A stretch of DNA of 64,000 nt, taken from contig CACYHW010000007.1 in assembly GCA_902774335.1 (NCBI GenBank), forward strand, positions 17,012-81,011, written 5' to 3'. Every line of letters begins with the position of its first letter. Within the stretch, counting starts at the first letter, position 1. A program made the position numbers and the translations under genes. This stretch comes from an uncultured Bacteroidales bacterium (lineage in GTDB: Bacteria > Bacteroidota > Bacteroidia > Bacteroidales > Bacteroidaceae). Under the pieces are notes generated by a model. It ran no database searches, had not been told where the DNA came from, and was given only the letters and a program-made list of their open reading frames with translations. Shown one piece after another: positions 27,904 to 38,200 of this stretch.

Positions 27904-29010
27904 TTAAATCCAGGTCAGGCGGCGCCAAAGTCCCTCCAGAGGACCGCGCTCATGGTTCTTGGACCACAGCTTAAGTATGCTGTACTGGAACACGATCATG
28001 CCCAGACCTACCAGAGCCGAATAGGTGGTGCCCAGCGTGTTATACAGACTGAATCCCCACTGGTAGAACAGCAGGCTGCCCAAGATTGACTGGAGCAGAT
28101 AGTTGGTAAGGCTCATGCGCCCAAAGAATCCCAGCTTTCCAAATACGCTCCTGAATCCCTCAAACCTGTACCACAGCAGCACAGCGGCCGATAATATAAC
28201 CATCAGGATTGCCAGATTCCAGATAGGATGCAGCATATCGTCCCACTTTCCAAACTCCACGAATGCACCCGCAAGCATGATTACTGCCGATACTGCAAGG
28301 ATCCTGCGCCATTTCTTAAGGTTATCGCCCTCGTTGTAGAACAGTCTGGTGCGTCCGATAAGCAGGCCCAGATAGAACAGACCCAAGGTCTGAGTAATGC
28401 GTCCGTGGAACCAGAACCATCCCAGCGTCACGGTAATACCGTACCTAAGGTTTGTTGCGGCCGAATGCAGGAACGTGTCATGTCCCATCATGAGCTTGAA
28501 GTAGCCCATGTCCACCCATTTTGAGTCGGGATGCCAGCCAACCATGTGTGAGTATATCTCAAGGGGCTGAATAAGCAGCAGCACCGTTATGACTCCGAGC
28601 CACCTGTTGCTCAGGTATCCGGCAGGAATCAGCAGCAGTCCCAGTATTGCGTAAGTAATCAGAATGTCGCCGTCGTAAAAGCAAACATTCAGCACACCGA
28701 ACATAAACAGCAGCACCATGCGCCAAGCAAACCGCAGCGAAAAATCCTTGCCTTTCTGCTCCTGGTTGTCGCGCATAATGTAAAAACTCAGGCCAAACAG
28801 CACTGCAAATATCCCGTACATCTTGCCCGAAAGCAGAGCCTGAAGCACACTGAAAACTGTCCCGTCACACGGAAGCGTATACATGATCTCACGGCTGAAC
28901 GTGTTGAAATGCTCCACCGAGTGAAACAGTATAATACCTGCTACAGCAAGCCCTCTCAGGGCATCGGCCACCTCTATGCGGCTGTTCTTTTGTCCGGTTG
29001 TCTTGTACAT
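27904..29010 (-). CDS. DUF418 family membrane protein
   Basis: 368 residues from the ATG at 29010. A longer form starting at 29100 would begin upstream of the promoter element and is rejected. It starts with RIEVADALRGLAVAGIILFH, the DUF418 N-terminal motif, and has about 9-10 transmembrane helices. The C-terminal DUF418 region contains KLGFFGRMSLTNYLLQSILGSLLFY and WSKNHERGPLEGLWRRLTW. DUF418 proteins are related to acyltransferase-3-like membrane proteins and are otherwise uncharacterised. It is transcribed divergently from umuDC. Confidence 0.85.
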   Translation of the reverse strand: MYKTTGQKNSRIEVADALRGLAVAGIILFHSVEHFNTFSREIMYTLPCDGTVFSVLQALLSGKMYGIFAVLFGLSFYIMRDNQEQKGKDFSLRFAWRMVLLFMFGVLNVCFYDGDILITYAILGLLLIPAGYLSNRWLGVITVLLLIQPLEIYSHMVGWHPDSKWVDMGYFKLMMGHDTFLHSAATNLRYGITVTLGWFWFHGRITQTLGLFYLGLLIGRTRLFYNEGDNLKKWRRILAVSAVIMLAGAFVEFGKWDDMLHPIWNLAILMVILSAAVLLWYRFEGFRSVFGKLGFFGRMSLTNYLLQSILGSLLFYQWGFSLYNTLGTTYSALVGLGMIVFQYSILKLWSKNHERGPLEGLWRRLTWI

Positions 29011-29039
29011 AGTTGGTTTTGATAATTCTCTTGGTCTTT

Positions 29040-29047
29040 CAAAGATA
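29040..29047 (-). promoter_or_regulatory. Promoter -7 element of the DUF418 gene
   Basis: On the minus strand this reads TATCTTTG, matching TAnnTTTG. A TTTG on the minus strand (29070-29073) lies 22 nt upstream. The start site would be near 29034, which sets the ATG at 29010 as the start codon. The divergent umuD start at 29106 is only about 60 nt away. Confidence 0.65.
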
Positions 29048-29105
29048 GGAAATGAACAATTAGGTTGTACAAAAAACACTACCTTTACAATCGCAAACAT
29101 TCAAT

Positions 29106-29549
29106 ATGCCAGGCTCCATAAATATACTGCCATCGGAGTTCACTCAGGACCAGCCGCTCATGCTGGCGCCGGGTATTAAGGCGGGGTTTCCAAGCCCTGC
29201 TACGGACTATATGCGGGACAGTCTGGACTTTAACAGGGATCTTATCCGGAATCCGGAGGCTACATTCTTTGGGCGTGTGGTGGGCGACTCAATGATTGGG
29301 GCCGGATTGGACGATGGGGATCTGGCGGTGATTGACCGCAGCCTGGAGGCTAATAACGGCGATATTATTGTGGCTTACATCAACAATGAGTTTACCATCA
29401 AGACTCTTGACCTGAGCCACCGCAGTCAGGGATATATCCAGCTGCTGCCTGCCAACCCTGCTTACAAACCCATACGCATTACGGACACGGACTCATTCAT
29501 GGTGTGGGGCGTGGTGGTCTATACCATCAAGACCTGGCGTAAGTACTAA
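29106..29549 (+). CDS. umuD: UmuD-like S24 peptidase, SOS mutagenesis subunit
   Basis: 147 residues. The Ala26-Gly27 bond (APGIKAGFPSPATDY) is the expected self-cleavage site. The catalytic dyad is Ser62 (VVGDSMIGAGL) and Lys99 (EFTIKTL). After RecA-stimulated self-cleavage UmuD' joins UmuC as translesion DNA polymerase V. It lies 12 nt upstream of umuC. No LexA-type operator that I could recognise is present in the 60-nt gap to the divergent DUF418 promoter; a TACCTTTA at 29080-29087 may be the -7 element. Confidence 0.92.
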   Translation: MPGSINILPSEFTQDQPLMLAPGIKAGFPSPATDYMRDSLDFNRDLIRNPEATFFGRVVGDSMIGAGLDDGDLAVIDRSLEANNGDIIVAYINNEFTIKTLDLSHRSQGYIQLLPANPAYKPIRITDTDSFMVWGVVVYTIKTWRKY

Positions 29550-29561
29550 TTCCCTCTTGCT

Positions 29562-30857
29562 ATGTACGGCATAATTGATTGTGACAACTGTTACGTGTCC
29601 TGTGAGCGTGTGTTCCGTCCGGACCTGGAGGGCAAGCCGGTGGTGGTGCTTTCCAACAACGACGGGTGCGTGGTGGCGCGCTCCAACGAGGCCAAGCAGC
29701 TGGGCATCAAGGCGGGCGTCCCTTACTTTAAGCTGCAGGAGCAGTTCCCCAACGAGAAGATTGCCGTTTTCTCGTCCAACTATGAGTTATATGCCGAGTT
29801 GACCGGGCGTGTGGTCTCCATAATACGCAAGGAGGCGCCTGAGTACTTCCGATACAGCATCGATGAGTGTTTTGTCTATCTGGACGGTATGGAGCGGATA
29901 GACCTCAAGGAGTGGGGCGAGAACCTGCACCGCCGGGTGCTGCGCAGCGTGGGGATGCCGGTGAGCATAGGCATAGCTCCCAACAAGACCCTTGCCAAGG
30001 TGGCCAGTCATTTTGCAAAGCACTATCCCGGATACCGCCACTGCTGCCTGATGGATACTGATCAGAAGCGCATCAAGGCCCTTAAACTGACCTCCATTGA
30101 CGATGTCTGGGGTATTGGCCGCCGTTATACCGCACGTATGCATGAGCATGGTATACAGACAGCCTTTGATTTTGCCAGCCGGCCTCAGAGCTGGGTCAGA
30201 GCCATATTCCGCAACATTGTGGTGGAGCGCACCTGGCGTGAGCTGAACGGTCAGGACTGCGTGCCTAACGAGGAGCTGGCGGCCAAGAAGAGCATATGCA
30301 CCAGCCGTTCGTTCTCCACCATGATAACGGATCCGGATGAGCTGCGCACACACGTGTCCAACTACGCAGTGCGGTGTGCCGAGAAACTGCGTCAGCAGGG
30401 TAGTGTAGCCTCCATAGTGGCCGTGTTCCTCAACACCAACCCCTTCCGCGAGGACCTGCCTCAGTACTGGAACTTCCGGGAGCAGCGCCTGATAACCCCC
30501 ACGGCTACAACCACCACCATAGTGCAGACAGCGGGTAACCTGCTGGAGCAGCTCTACCGCCCGGGCTACAAATACAAGAAGGCGGGTGTGATAGTGATGG
30601 GTGTGGGCCCGGGCAGCCCCGTGCAGCCCGACCTGTTTGACACCAACGCCGAGCAGTTCCAGCGTATGCGCCGCCTGGATGCCGTGATAGACCGCATCAA
30701 CCGCGTGCAGGGAACCGAGACCATCGTACTGGGCGCTCAGCAGTACACAAACAAGGATGGCGTCGGAAAGGCCGATGTCTTTGCCAACGCCATCAAGCAT
30801 GACTATCGCAGTCCCAATCCAACAACCCGTTGGACCGATATTATCCGCTTGAAATGA
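29562..30857 (+). CDS. umuC: DNA polymerase V catalytic subunit, Y-family
   Basis: 431 residues, full length. The Y-family motifs are present: [15 protein letters not shown] at the start (metal-binding Asp), [16 protein letters not shown], and [12 protein letters not shown] with the catalytic Asp-Glu pair. The helix-hairpin-helix ([11 protein letters not shown]) and little-finger regions follow. It carries out error-prone bypass of DNA lesions with UmuD'. Many Bacteroidetes umuDC pairs are on mobile elements; this pair is in the accessory region next to hicAB, but no integrase is visible. Confidence 0.94.
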   Translation: MYGIIDCDNCYVSCERVFRPDLEGKPVVVLSNNDGCVVARSNEAKQLGIKAGVPYFKLQEQFPNEKIAVFSSNYELYAELTGRVVSIIRKEAPEYFRYSIDECFVYLDGMERIDLKEWGENLHRRVLRSVGMPVSIGIAPNKTLAKVASHFAKHYPGYRHCCLMDTDQKRIKALKLTSIDDVWGIGRRYTARMHEHGIQTAFDFASRPQSWVRAIFRNIVVERTWRELNGQDCVPNEELAAKKSICTSRSFSTMITDPDELRTHVSNYAVRCAEKLRQQGSVASIVAVFLNTNPFREDLPQYWNFREQRLITPTATTTTIVQTAGNLLEQLYRPGYKYKKAGVIVMGVGPGSPVQPDLFDTNAEQFQRMRRLDAVIDRINRVQGTETIVLGAQQYTNKDGVGKADVFANAIKHDYRSPNPTTRWTDIIRLK

Positions 30858-30858
30858 T

Positions 30859-31002
30859 TCAGGACAGGTAGTGATCCCGGTCGCGCTCCGTCAGTTGACC
30901 GAACGGGCCGAAATAGAGATCCTCCTCGCCGCTCATGCAGAGTATCTTTGAACAGTGGATGTCATAAACCTGTGTCTGTGGTTTATGGTATGTCTTTTTC
31001 AT
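30859..31002 (-). CDS. Small 47-residue protein
   Basis: ATG at 31002, stop at 30859 (TGA, starting 2 nt after umuC ends on the other strand). The protein begins MKKTYHKPQTQVYDIHCSK and ends in an acidic, aromatic part (EEDLYFGPFG) with two Cys residues (17 and 22). Similar very short MKKxYxxP-type proteins downstream of secreted-protein genes are familiar in Bacteroidales, but no function is known. It lies 21 nt after the stop of the secreted protein gene at 31024, probably in the same operon. Confidence 0.6.
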   Translation of the reverse strand: MKKTYHKPQTQVYDIHCSKILCMSGEEDLYFGPFGQLTERDRDHYLS

Positions 31003-31023
31003 TTAATGGTCTTTTATATTGGA

Positions 31024-32214
31024 CTATCTGATTACTACTTTACGGGCTCCGTTGATGTATACTCCCGGAATCTCTGGCCTTCCGGGCAGCGGGCGGCCGT
31101 CAAGGGAGTACCAAGCGTTGTCGTTGAATGTCACCTGGCCGCTCTGAGTGTCCAGCATGCCTACTGCGGTCAGTCCGCCGTCGCGGTCGGTCAGGTAGAC
31201 TGTGAGGCGCTGGGGCACATCGATACTGGCGCTCATGTTACGTCCGGGGGCGTGGCTGGCGGCGTCTCTCTTGAGGTAGGCCCTGAACGGAGCAATGCTG
31301 GCTCCGGCTCCTGCCTTGACAAAAGTGCCTGCGCTGAAATCGGTTCCCGTATACTCGGTTGCTACGAATCCGTAGACCGAGCCCAGGTCGGGGTGCCCTT
31401 CGCTCCAGACAATAGCGCTGTAAGTACCCTGAAACGACCATTCACCTATGGCTGCAACCTCCTGTGGCTTGAAGCTTTCCAGGGTGGCATCGGCCGGTAC
31501 AAGGACCGTTCCGCTAAACTCAACAAGGCCTGTGGCCGACGGCTTGAACAGGTAGGGCGTGCCTGCCTGGAGGGGGCTGTCGGCGGTGGCATCGGTCATA
31601 GTCACTATCCATTCGTTCTCATTGCGGCTCACTCCGGCAAACCGGTAGAACGTACCGTAGGCCGATGCCTCCTGGCTGCTTATGCTGAAGGGCAGGCACA
31701 CGGTGCTGCTCACGTCGCGGGTGAATGAACGCTGGAACGTTGCGCTTACCCTGCGTCCCTTGCGGGCTATCAGGGCTCGTGCATCGGACTTTTCCAGAGG
31801 TAATGGCGACAGGTCGATGCAGTAGGGGCTTGCGGTGCTTCCTACAACGCCGTTAAAGGTGTACAGCAGCTCCGGGTTGGGGTAGAAACTGTATGTGTTC
31901 TCACCATCGTAGACCTGGAAATGGAGCGGCTGGTCATTGCCTGTATAGTTGCCCCATATGGTGGTGTACACGTAACCGGGGTGTTGGGCATCGTTACCCA
32001 CAAAGTCCTTGCCGCGAAGCTCGTCGCCGCAGTAGACAGCTACCATAGCATCGTTAAGGACCTGACCGTTGTTGACTACCTGTGCCGTCAGTATCATGCT
32101 TCCCTGATAGGCGCGGAAATTGACGGTGGGGAAGGGGTCGTTGACAGCCCACATATTGGCACTCCCCATTAAGAGGAGTGCCAACAGCTTGTGGAACTTG
32201 GCAGTCATTCTCAT
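31024..32214 (-). CDS. Secreted protein with GDE repeat and T9SS-like tail
   Basis: 396 residues with a signal peptide (FHKLLALLLMGSANMWA). It contains a module NDAMVAVYCGDELRGKDFV similar to the FVGDECRG repeats of the two LamG giants. A middle region (RDVSSTVCLPFSIS, LQAGTPYLFKP) resembles segments common in Prevotella cell-surface proteins. The tail NAWYSLDGRPLPG...GVYINGARKVVIR resembles a T9SS sorting signal. Its ATG overlaps the stop of the giant gene (ATGA, 32211-32214), so the two are translationally coupled and probably work together. A second ATG 6 nt later is possible. Function unknown. Confidence 0.75.
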   Translation of the reverse strand: MRMTAKFHKLLALLLMGSANMWAVNDPFPTVNFRAYQGSMILTAQVVNNGQVLNDAMVAVYCGDELRGKDFVGNDAQHPGYVYTTIWGNYTGNDQPLHFQVYDGENTYSFYPNPELLYTFNGVVGSTASPYCIDLSPLPLEKSDARALIARKGRRVSATFQRSFTRDVSSTVCLPFSISSQEASAYGTFYRFAGVSRNENEWIVTMTDATADSPLQAGTPYLFKPSATGLVEFSGTVLVPADATLESFKPQEVAAIGEWSFQGTYSAIVWSEGHPDLGSVYGFVATEYTGTDFSAGTFVKAGAGASIAPFRAYLKRDAASHAPGRNMSASIDVPQRLTVYLTDRDGGLTAVGMLDTQSGQVTFNDNAWYSLDGRPLPGRPEIPGVYINGARKVVIR

Positions 32215-35200
32215 TTAACTGCCTGCTTTTGACCGTTAATGATGTAGATACCCTTAAGGTCGGTTGCCTGCGGATCAGCCTTGCGGCCGCTCAGATCATA
32301 TACTGACTGAGTGTCTGATGAGCCGTTGACCGCATCAATGCCGGTGGTGCCCATATCCACGGTGAGCGGATGGTTGGGTGAACCGTACATGGCGTTGGTC
32401 TGGTACATGAGAGTGATCGGTGCTTCTACCACCTGGTTGCCTATAGAGGCCTTGATGGTGATAAGGCAGGGCTCGTCGCCCGGGATGGTGAGCAGTGCAA
32501 CGCCCTCGCTGTCGGTTGTGGCTGCGGTGCGGCACTCGTCGCCGGCAAATACGGCTACCTGGGTGTTGGCAAGATTCCTGTTACCGGCAGTTACCTTGAC
32601 GGCCATGATGGCGTTGTCAGGATAGTTGCGAACGTTCACAGGCTCGAACACACCGTTGTATGCGGGGCTGATGCTGCCAACGGTGCCCCGTGCCGGAGCA
32701 AGATGGGTGGCGTTGACAATGGTGCTCGGGTAGGCGAATGTCTTGTCCTGAGTAGCGGTGCTCATGATCTGATAACCCATACCGGGCTGCAGCATGATGA
32801 GCGATCCGGACCACTCGTAGTTGTCCCAGTAGGCAATGCCCTGCTGAGCCTTGACCATATCGCCGTCGGTCTTGTCCAGATCGGCCAGCGCATCGGCCAG
32901 GTTGGCTACCTGACGTCCGTAGTAACCTACCCAGTTCCAACCCTGGCTTACGGTTACGGCGGTGGTGGGTACGGTACCTACCACGCGGAGCTTGCAGTCG
33001 GCCTTGACCTGTACGGCATACATCTGGCTGTTGGTCAGGTTGCCCAGGTTACCGGTCCACATTCCGTCCTCGTATACCTTGTAACCGCCGGTCTGGCTCT
33101 TGATGGCCACAATATTGTCGGCTATGTTCCTGAAGATGGCAGGTACCGACATATCCTGTGCGTTGACATAGATGGATACCCAGTTCCAGCCGGCCTTGAG
33201 GGCGGTTATCTGCTCAATCTTGTCCTGAACGGTAAAGACTCTGGGATCGGCGTATGTTCCGGCCAGTGTGAGCGGAGTGAAGCTGAATGTGTTGCTGGAG
33301 TTCCATGTGACCTCGGGATAAACGGTTCCGGTAAGAGCGTCATAAGCGCGGAATGTTACCTCCTTGCCCATGTCAGCGCTGCTGCCGAAGATATCCATTG
33401 TCACAAAGTAGTTGCCGTAACGCTCGTTATATACGGGCTTGGCAATACCGCGGCACTCCTCGCCTATGAAGGCGGCCATGATGTTGTCGGGATCGGACAT
33501 GTAGGTGTTGTCCTTTACAAGTACGCCTATAACGTTCATGGAGCTCTCAAAGTCATACGGGTTGACACTCCAGTCGGGAATGTTGCCGGTTACGTTGACG
33601 TTGAACACAAGCGGGGTGTCGATGCTGTCATTGCCGGTTACATATACGGTCTGCTCGTACTTGCCGATAGGTGTGGCGGGGCTCACGGTGAATGTGATGG
33701 GCTGCTCGGCCAAAGGCATGAGTACGCCGTACTGCATATCGGCATCCAGCCATGAGGGCAGGTTGCTGAGTGACCAGGTCTGCGCCTCACCGCTCTTGTT
33801 GACCAGAGTGGTCATAACGGTGCTCTGCTGGGTGACGCTCTGTGTAACGTCAAGCTCCTGGTTCTCCCACTTGAGCGGTTTTATATCAACATATGCAGTC
33901 CAGGTGACGCTGTTGCACAGGTTACCGTTCAGATCACTTATGTTGCGTGCGGTGATGTTGAGTGTGGTTCCCTGAATCTTGGTGTTACTCTCTGCAATGT
34001 TGATGATAATCTTGTTGTCCGATGTGACGAGGTCGAAACGTACGTTCTCTATCTCGGGCTTGACATGCAGGGCAGGAGCCTGATCGGTGAACTGTGATGC
34101 CTCCATGTCCTGATTGTTGATGCGGGCTGCCATACCGTTCCTGTGAATGTCTATGGAGTCAATCACGGTGATGGGCTGGCCGTAGTTGTCAAGCTTGTTG
34201 ATCTCGAACGGATAGTAGGCAACCAGACCCGGCTCTGTTTCGCTCAGGCGCATGTTACGCTGACTCTTTATCCTGTCGGCGTTCATGGTGGCGTGCCAGA
34301 TGCGGACCTCGTCGATGATACCGGTCAGATAACGGTCATACTCGTATGCTTCGCCTATGAGAAGGGCAGTGCGGCGTGCTCCGATAATCAGGTAGTTGCC
34401 TGATGTGCTTGCAACCTTGTCGGCGCCGATGGTGAGTCTGTTGATGCCGTCCACATAGATATTGGCATTGCCGCTGCGGATAATGCTCAATGCTACGTGG
34501 TGCCAAGCGTTATCGGCCAGCAGGACATCCTGTACGGCAATCTGTGTTCCGTCCGATGACATCTGCAGCTTACCGCTCTCGTCAATGTAGAGAGCCACCT
34601 GGCCGGCCTGCAGCAGCTGGGCTGCGCCTGACTGTGCGGGAGCCTTGACCCACATCTCGACTGCGTAGTCATTGTCCATAGTTGTGGGTATATCCATGGT
34701 GGGAATGGTCAGATAACGGGTTCCGTCCAGTTCCACAGCCATGTTCCTGTTCTCAAAGTACCAGTTCTCGGCCTCCATTGTCATATGGCGGTTGCGTGAG
34801 TAGTCGGTGATGGTGCGGCCTTCGCCCTCGTTCATCTTCCAGTATCCTATAAGACCGCGTGAGTGCGGGTTCTTGGAGATGAGGCTCTGGTTGGCAATCT
34901 CCTTTGAATCCAGGAGCTTATCCCACAGCAGCAGCTCGTGCATGGCTCCGCTTATGTTCTGTCCGACGCAGATGGGACCGTTGCCCATATACTCAGGAAC
35001 TTCAAGGTTAAAGAAGAGTATGACGGGAGTCTGGTTGTTGGCGTTGGACAGCTGGGCGTTGAGCAGATGCTCCCTGGCCTGATAACTCAGGCAGATATAA
35101 TCCCATTCTCCCAGCGGAACTGTCTGGCCCGATGTATAGGTCTGGCCCTCGATGGTTACGGTGAACTTGCTGTCCTGGTTGATTCCGACACTCATCTTCT

Positions 35201-38200
35201 TGGTTCCGGTTCCGTGACTGAGTATGGTTCCGGCTCCCTGAGGCTTGATATAGAACTCGAATGTAAAGTCCTTGTCGGTAAGGTTGATGCTGGCATCGGT
35301 GGATGCTGACAGAGCGCCTCCGGTCAGGGCCATAGCGGTCTGATGGTTTATTTTGGAGCCGTTCAGCACGCCTGTTATCAGGAAATCCTCCTTCTTTACA
35401 CGTCCTGTCTGGATATCCTCGTTGAAGATTATGCTCAGCTCATCGCCGGCCGAGAGTACTCCGTCGCTGGGCTGGGGTGTACCCATGGGCTTGGGAAGAC
35501 TCATATCCTTGATTACGGTTATCTCGTCGCTCACGCATGTTACCTCGCCGCTGCCGTAGGCGCGTGCCGAGATGGCGCGGAACTTGTATGCGCGGTCTGT
35601 GAACAGCGAAGGTACCATTTCAAGAGTGTAGTTGATCATTCCGCTTGAGGGCAGGAGATCATCAATGGGGTTCTCGGAATCCACATCCTTGGAATCAACC
35701 CAATACTTGCGTACATCGTGCCAGCTTGTCTCGCCTGCACCCTGATACTGTATTGCAATGTACTTGAGGCCGTCGTAGTGCGGGTCAAAGTCACGTACAC
35801 CCAGCTGCAGGTTGCCCTGGGTCGATGTGTTGACTGTGGTGTTGTCTATGCGCAGTGTCACATCGGTGCTGGTGGGAACAAACTCGGCCGATATCCATAC
35901 GGTGTCGCCTATGACATCCCATGTGCTGGTAGGATCGCTCTGGCACTGTGAGGCAAGCACAATGGCTATGCTGTCGTACTTGAGGTCACCTATGCTGTTC
36001 TGCTCCAGGTCGAGTCTCATGCGTACGGTACCGCCGGCAGGAACCAGAACGGAGCGTCCGCTGCCCAACTCGTTGCCGTTAACATGCAGGCCTGCACCCT
36101 TCTTGTTGGTCTCGTCAATGCTGAACAGGTCAAAGAAGCAGTCCTCCTGTGTCTCGCTGTCGTTGCGCAGAAGCAGCATGTATGATGCGCTCTTGCCTGC
36201 GGGTATGCTTCCCACGCGGTTGGCGGCGTTCTCGACAGTGATTCTGGGTATCTCAATCTGCATGGTGGCAGCCGATATTACATGCTTGCCGGGCTCATAG
36301 TAGAGAGTCTTCTGCTCGCCCTCATACGGACATGATGTCTGACCGCCGCGGGTTACGAATATGGCTCCGTTTCCGTCGGGTGCATTGAACACGTCGATGG
36401 TCAGGGCGTCGTCATCGCCGGCTTCGGCAAGGGTGTAGCCTGTGGTAATGCTCGATTCGGTCTGAGTCTCGCCGGAAATGGTTGTGGCGGTTGATATTGA
36501 GTTCTTTGAGCTGTAATTCAGATTGATGGAGAATATCTCAATATCTGTTCCCAAGGCCAGCGATACCTCGGTCTTGAACGATCCGCTGTTGCTGGTTGTC
36601 TTGCTGTTGGTGGTGGTAACCGACGATTCTATGGAGCTGCCGGTATCAAAGCTCTCGTTGCGGGCTATATAGCTGTCGCGCTCCTTTATTGCCTTTACCT
36701 TGGCCTGCTCGTTGTTTGCCAGATGTCTTTCCCAGTTGGCTATCATCTGGTTATACAGACTTACCTGGTCCGATACACCGTCCTTGGGCAGGGGGTTGAC
36801 AGGAGTGTAGTCATATGTGCCTTCCATTCCATAGTCATCATCCTCCTCGGTCACACCCGGGTGGACGTCGTATGTTGAACCGAACTTATCGACACCCTTC
36901 CTGAGTACGTCATTACGCAGGTTTATGATGTTGGGGATAAGGGTGTTGATGATGTAGTTCTGAGAGTATGAGAACTCGGTCTTGAAACTCTGGTCTGTCA
37001 CATAGTCATCCTTGAGTGCAAATTCGTATGTGCCGTTCTTCTTTACAAGGCCTACGGAACGGGCGTTGCCGAATACCAGGTTGGTGGATTTGCCAATGAA
37101 CACATCACCCATGGCACCTACATATTCAGGCTCGGAGCTGGTGGATATGCGGCGGGTGGTTGTGGTGGTGAGTGACTTGGTCTGTGAGTTTACATAAGTA
37201 TCCTCGATGGTGAAGCCGGCATCCACGGTTGACAGCTCGCTGTTATCGGTTATGATACCGGATATAGCACCTACACCGACACCGTTGAACTGAATGAGCT
37301 TGAAACCTATCTCGGTATGAGTCATATCCTCCCTGTTGTAGGAGAGCTCAACATCGGTTGTGAGTGTGGAGGTGTAGCTTTCACCTTTTTCCATATAGGC
37401 CTGTGAGCTTGTGCCTCCCGGATCACGGATTATCATTGTCACCAGGTCGGGTCCCTCGGTAACGAAGTTGTTGCCCGAGGGCAGTGCACCTGCTACAATA
37501 CCGTCAGTGACCATAAATTGGGATGTCTTGTCCACATGTGTGAACGAGGCGCCCAGAGAGAGCTTGAAGGGGGCGGTGATGTTGGGCAGTCCGGCTTGCC
37601 ACTCGTACTGTGCATGACCCTTGTCGTCAAGTGTCACCACGTCGGGGATGGTGCTGCCCAGGTCGCCGTCCTCATCATCCTCGGCGGTGAGCTTGGAGTT
37701 TATGACAACCTCCTGTCCGGTTCCCATCTGGTTGCTGAACACAACCTCTACGTTCTGCAGCGGTACCTGGTCTATAACAGGCTCACTGTTGTCGTAGTTG
37801 GTATAAACCTCGTATGCCTTGACATCGAAGGTGTATTTGTTGGCCTGCTTGAATACGGGAACACCGAATGTGTAATTAATGTTGTTGCCCTCCTTGGTGT
37901 AGAGCTGGACGTTCTCCTTGGTGCTCTTGTCCTTGTATTCCAACTGCTTTTCACCGAATGCGCCATCGGCATTCACCTGAGTGACCTCAAGGATGGGGTC
38001 GGTGTAGTAGGATTTCTTCAACTTGGCTACGTACTCAAAGTACTGCTCGCCGTCTTCGGTTACAAGCGTGTCGGTTGATGTCTTGTTGGGATCGCTTGCT
38101 ATGATGCTTGAAAAGCCGTCCAGATTAATATTCGAATTGTTGTCTATCGTGACGCTGTTTACCACATAATCCACGGGCGGCAGCAGGGCTGCGAACTCGC

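Noticed and set aside
29047-29105. A LexA/SOS operator between the DUF418 gene and umuD
   Set aside because: I found no convincing dyad of known LexA type; Bacteroidetes SOS boxes are not well enough known to me to call one.
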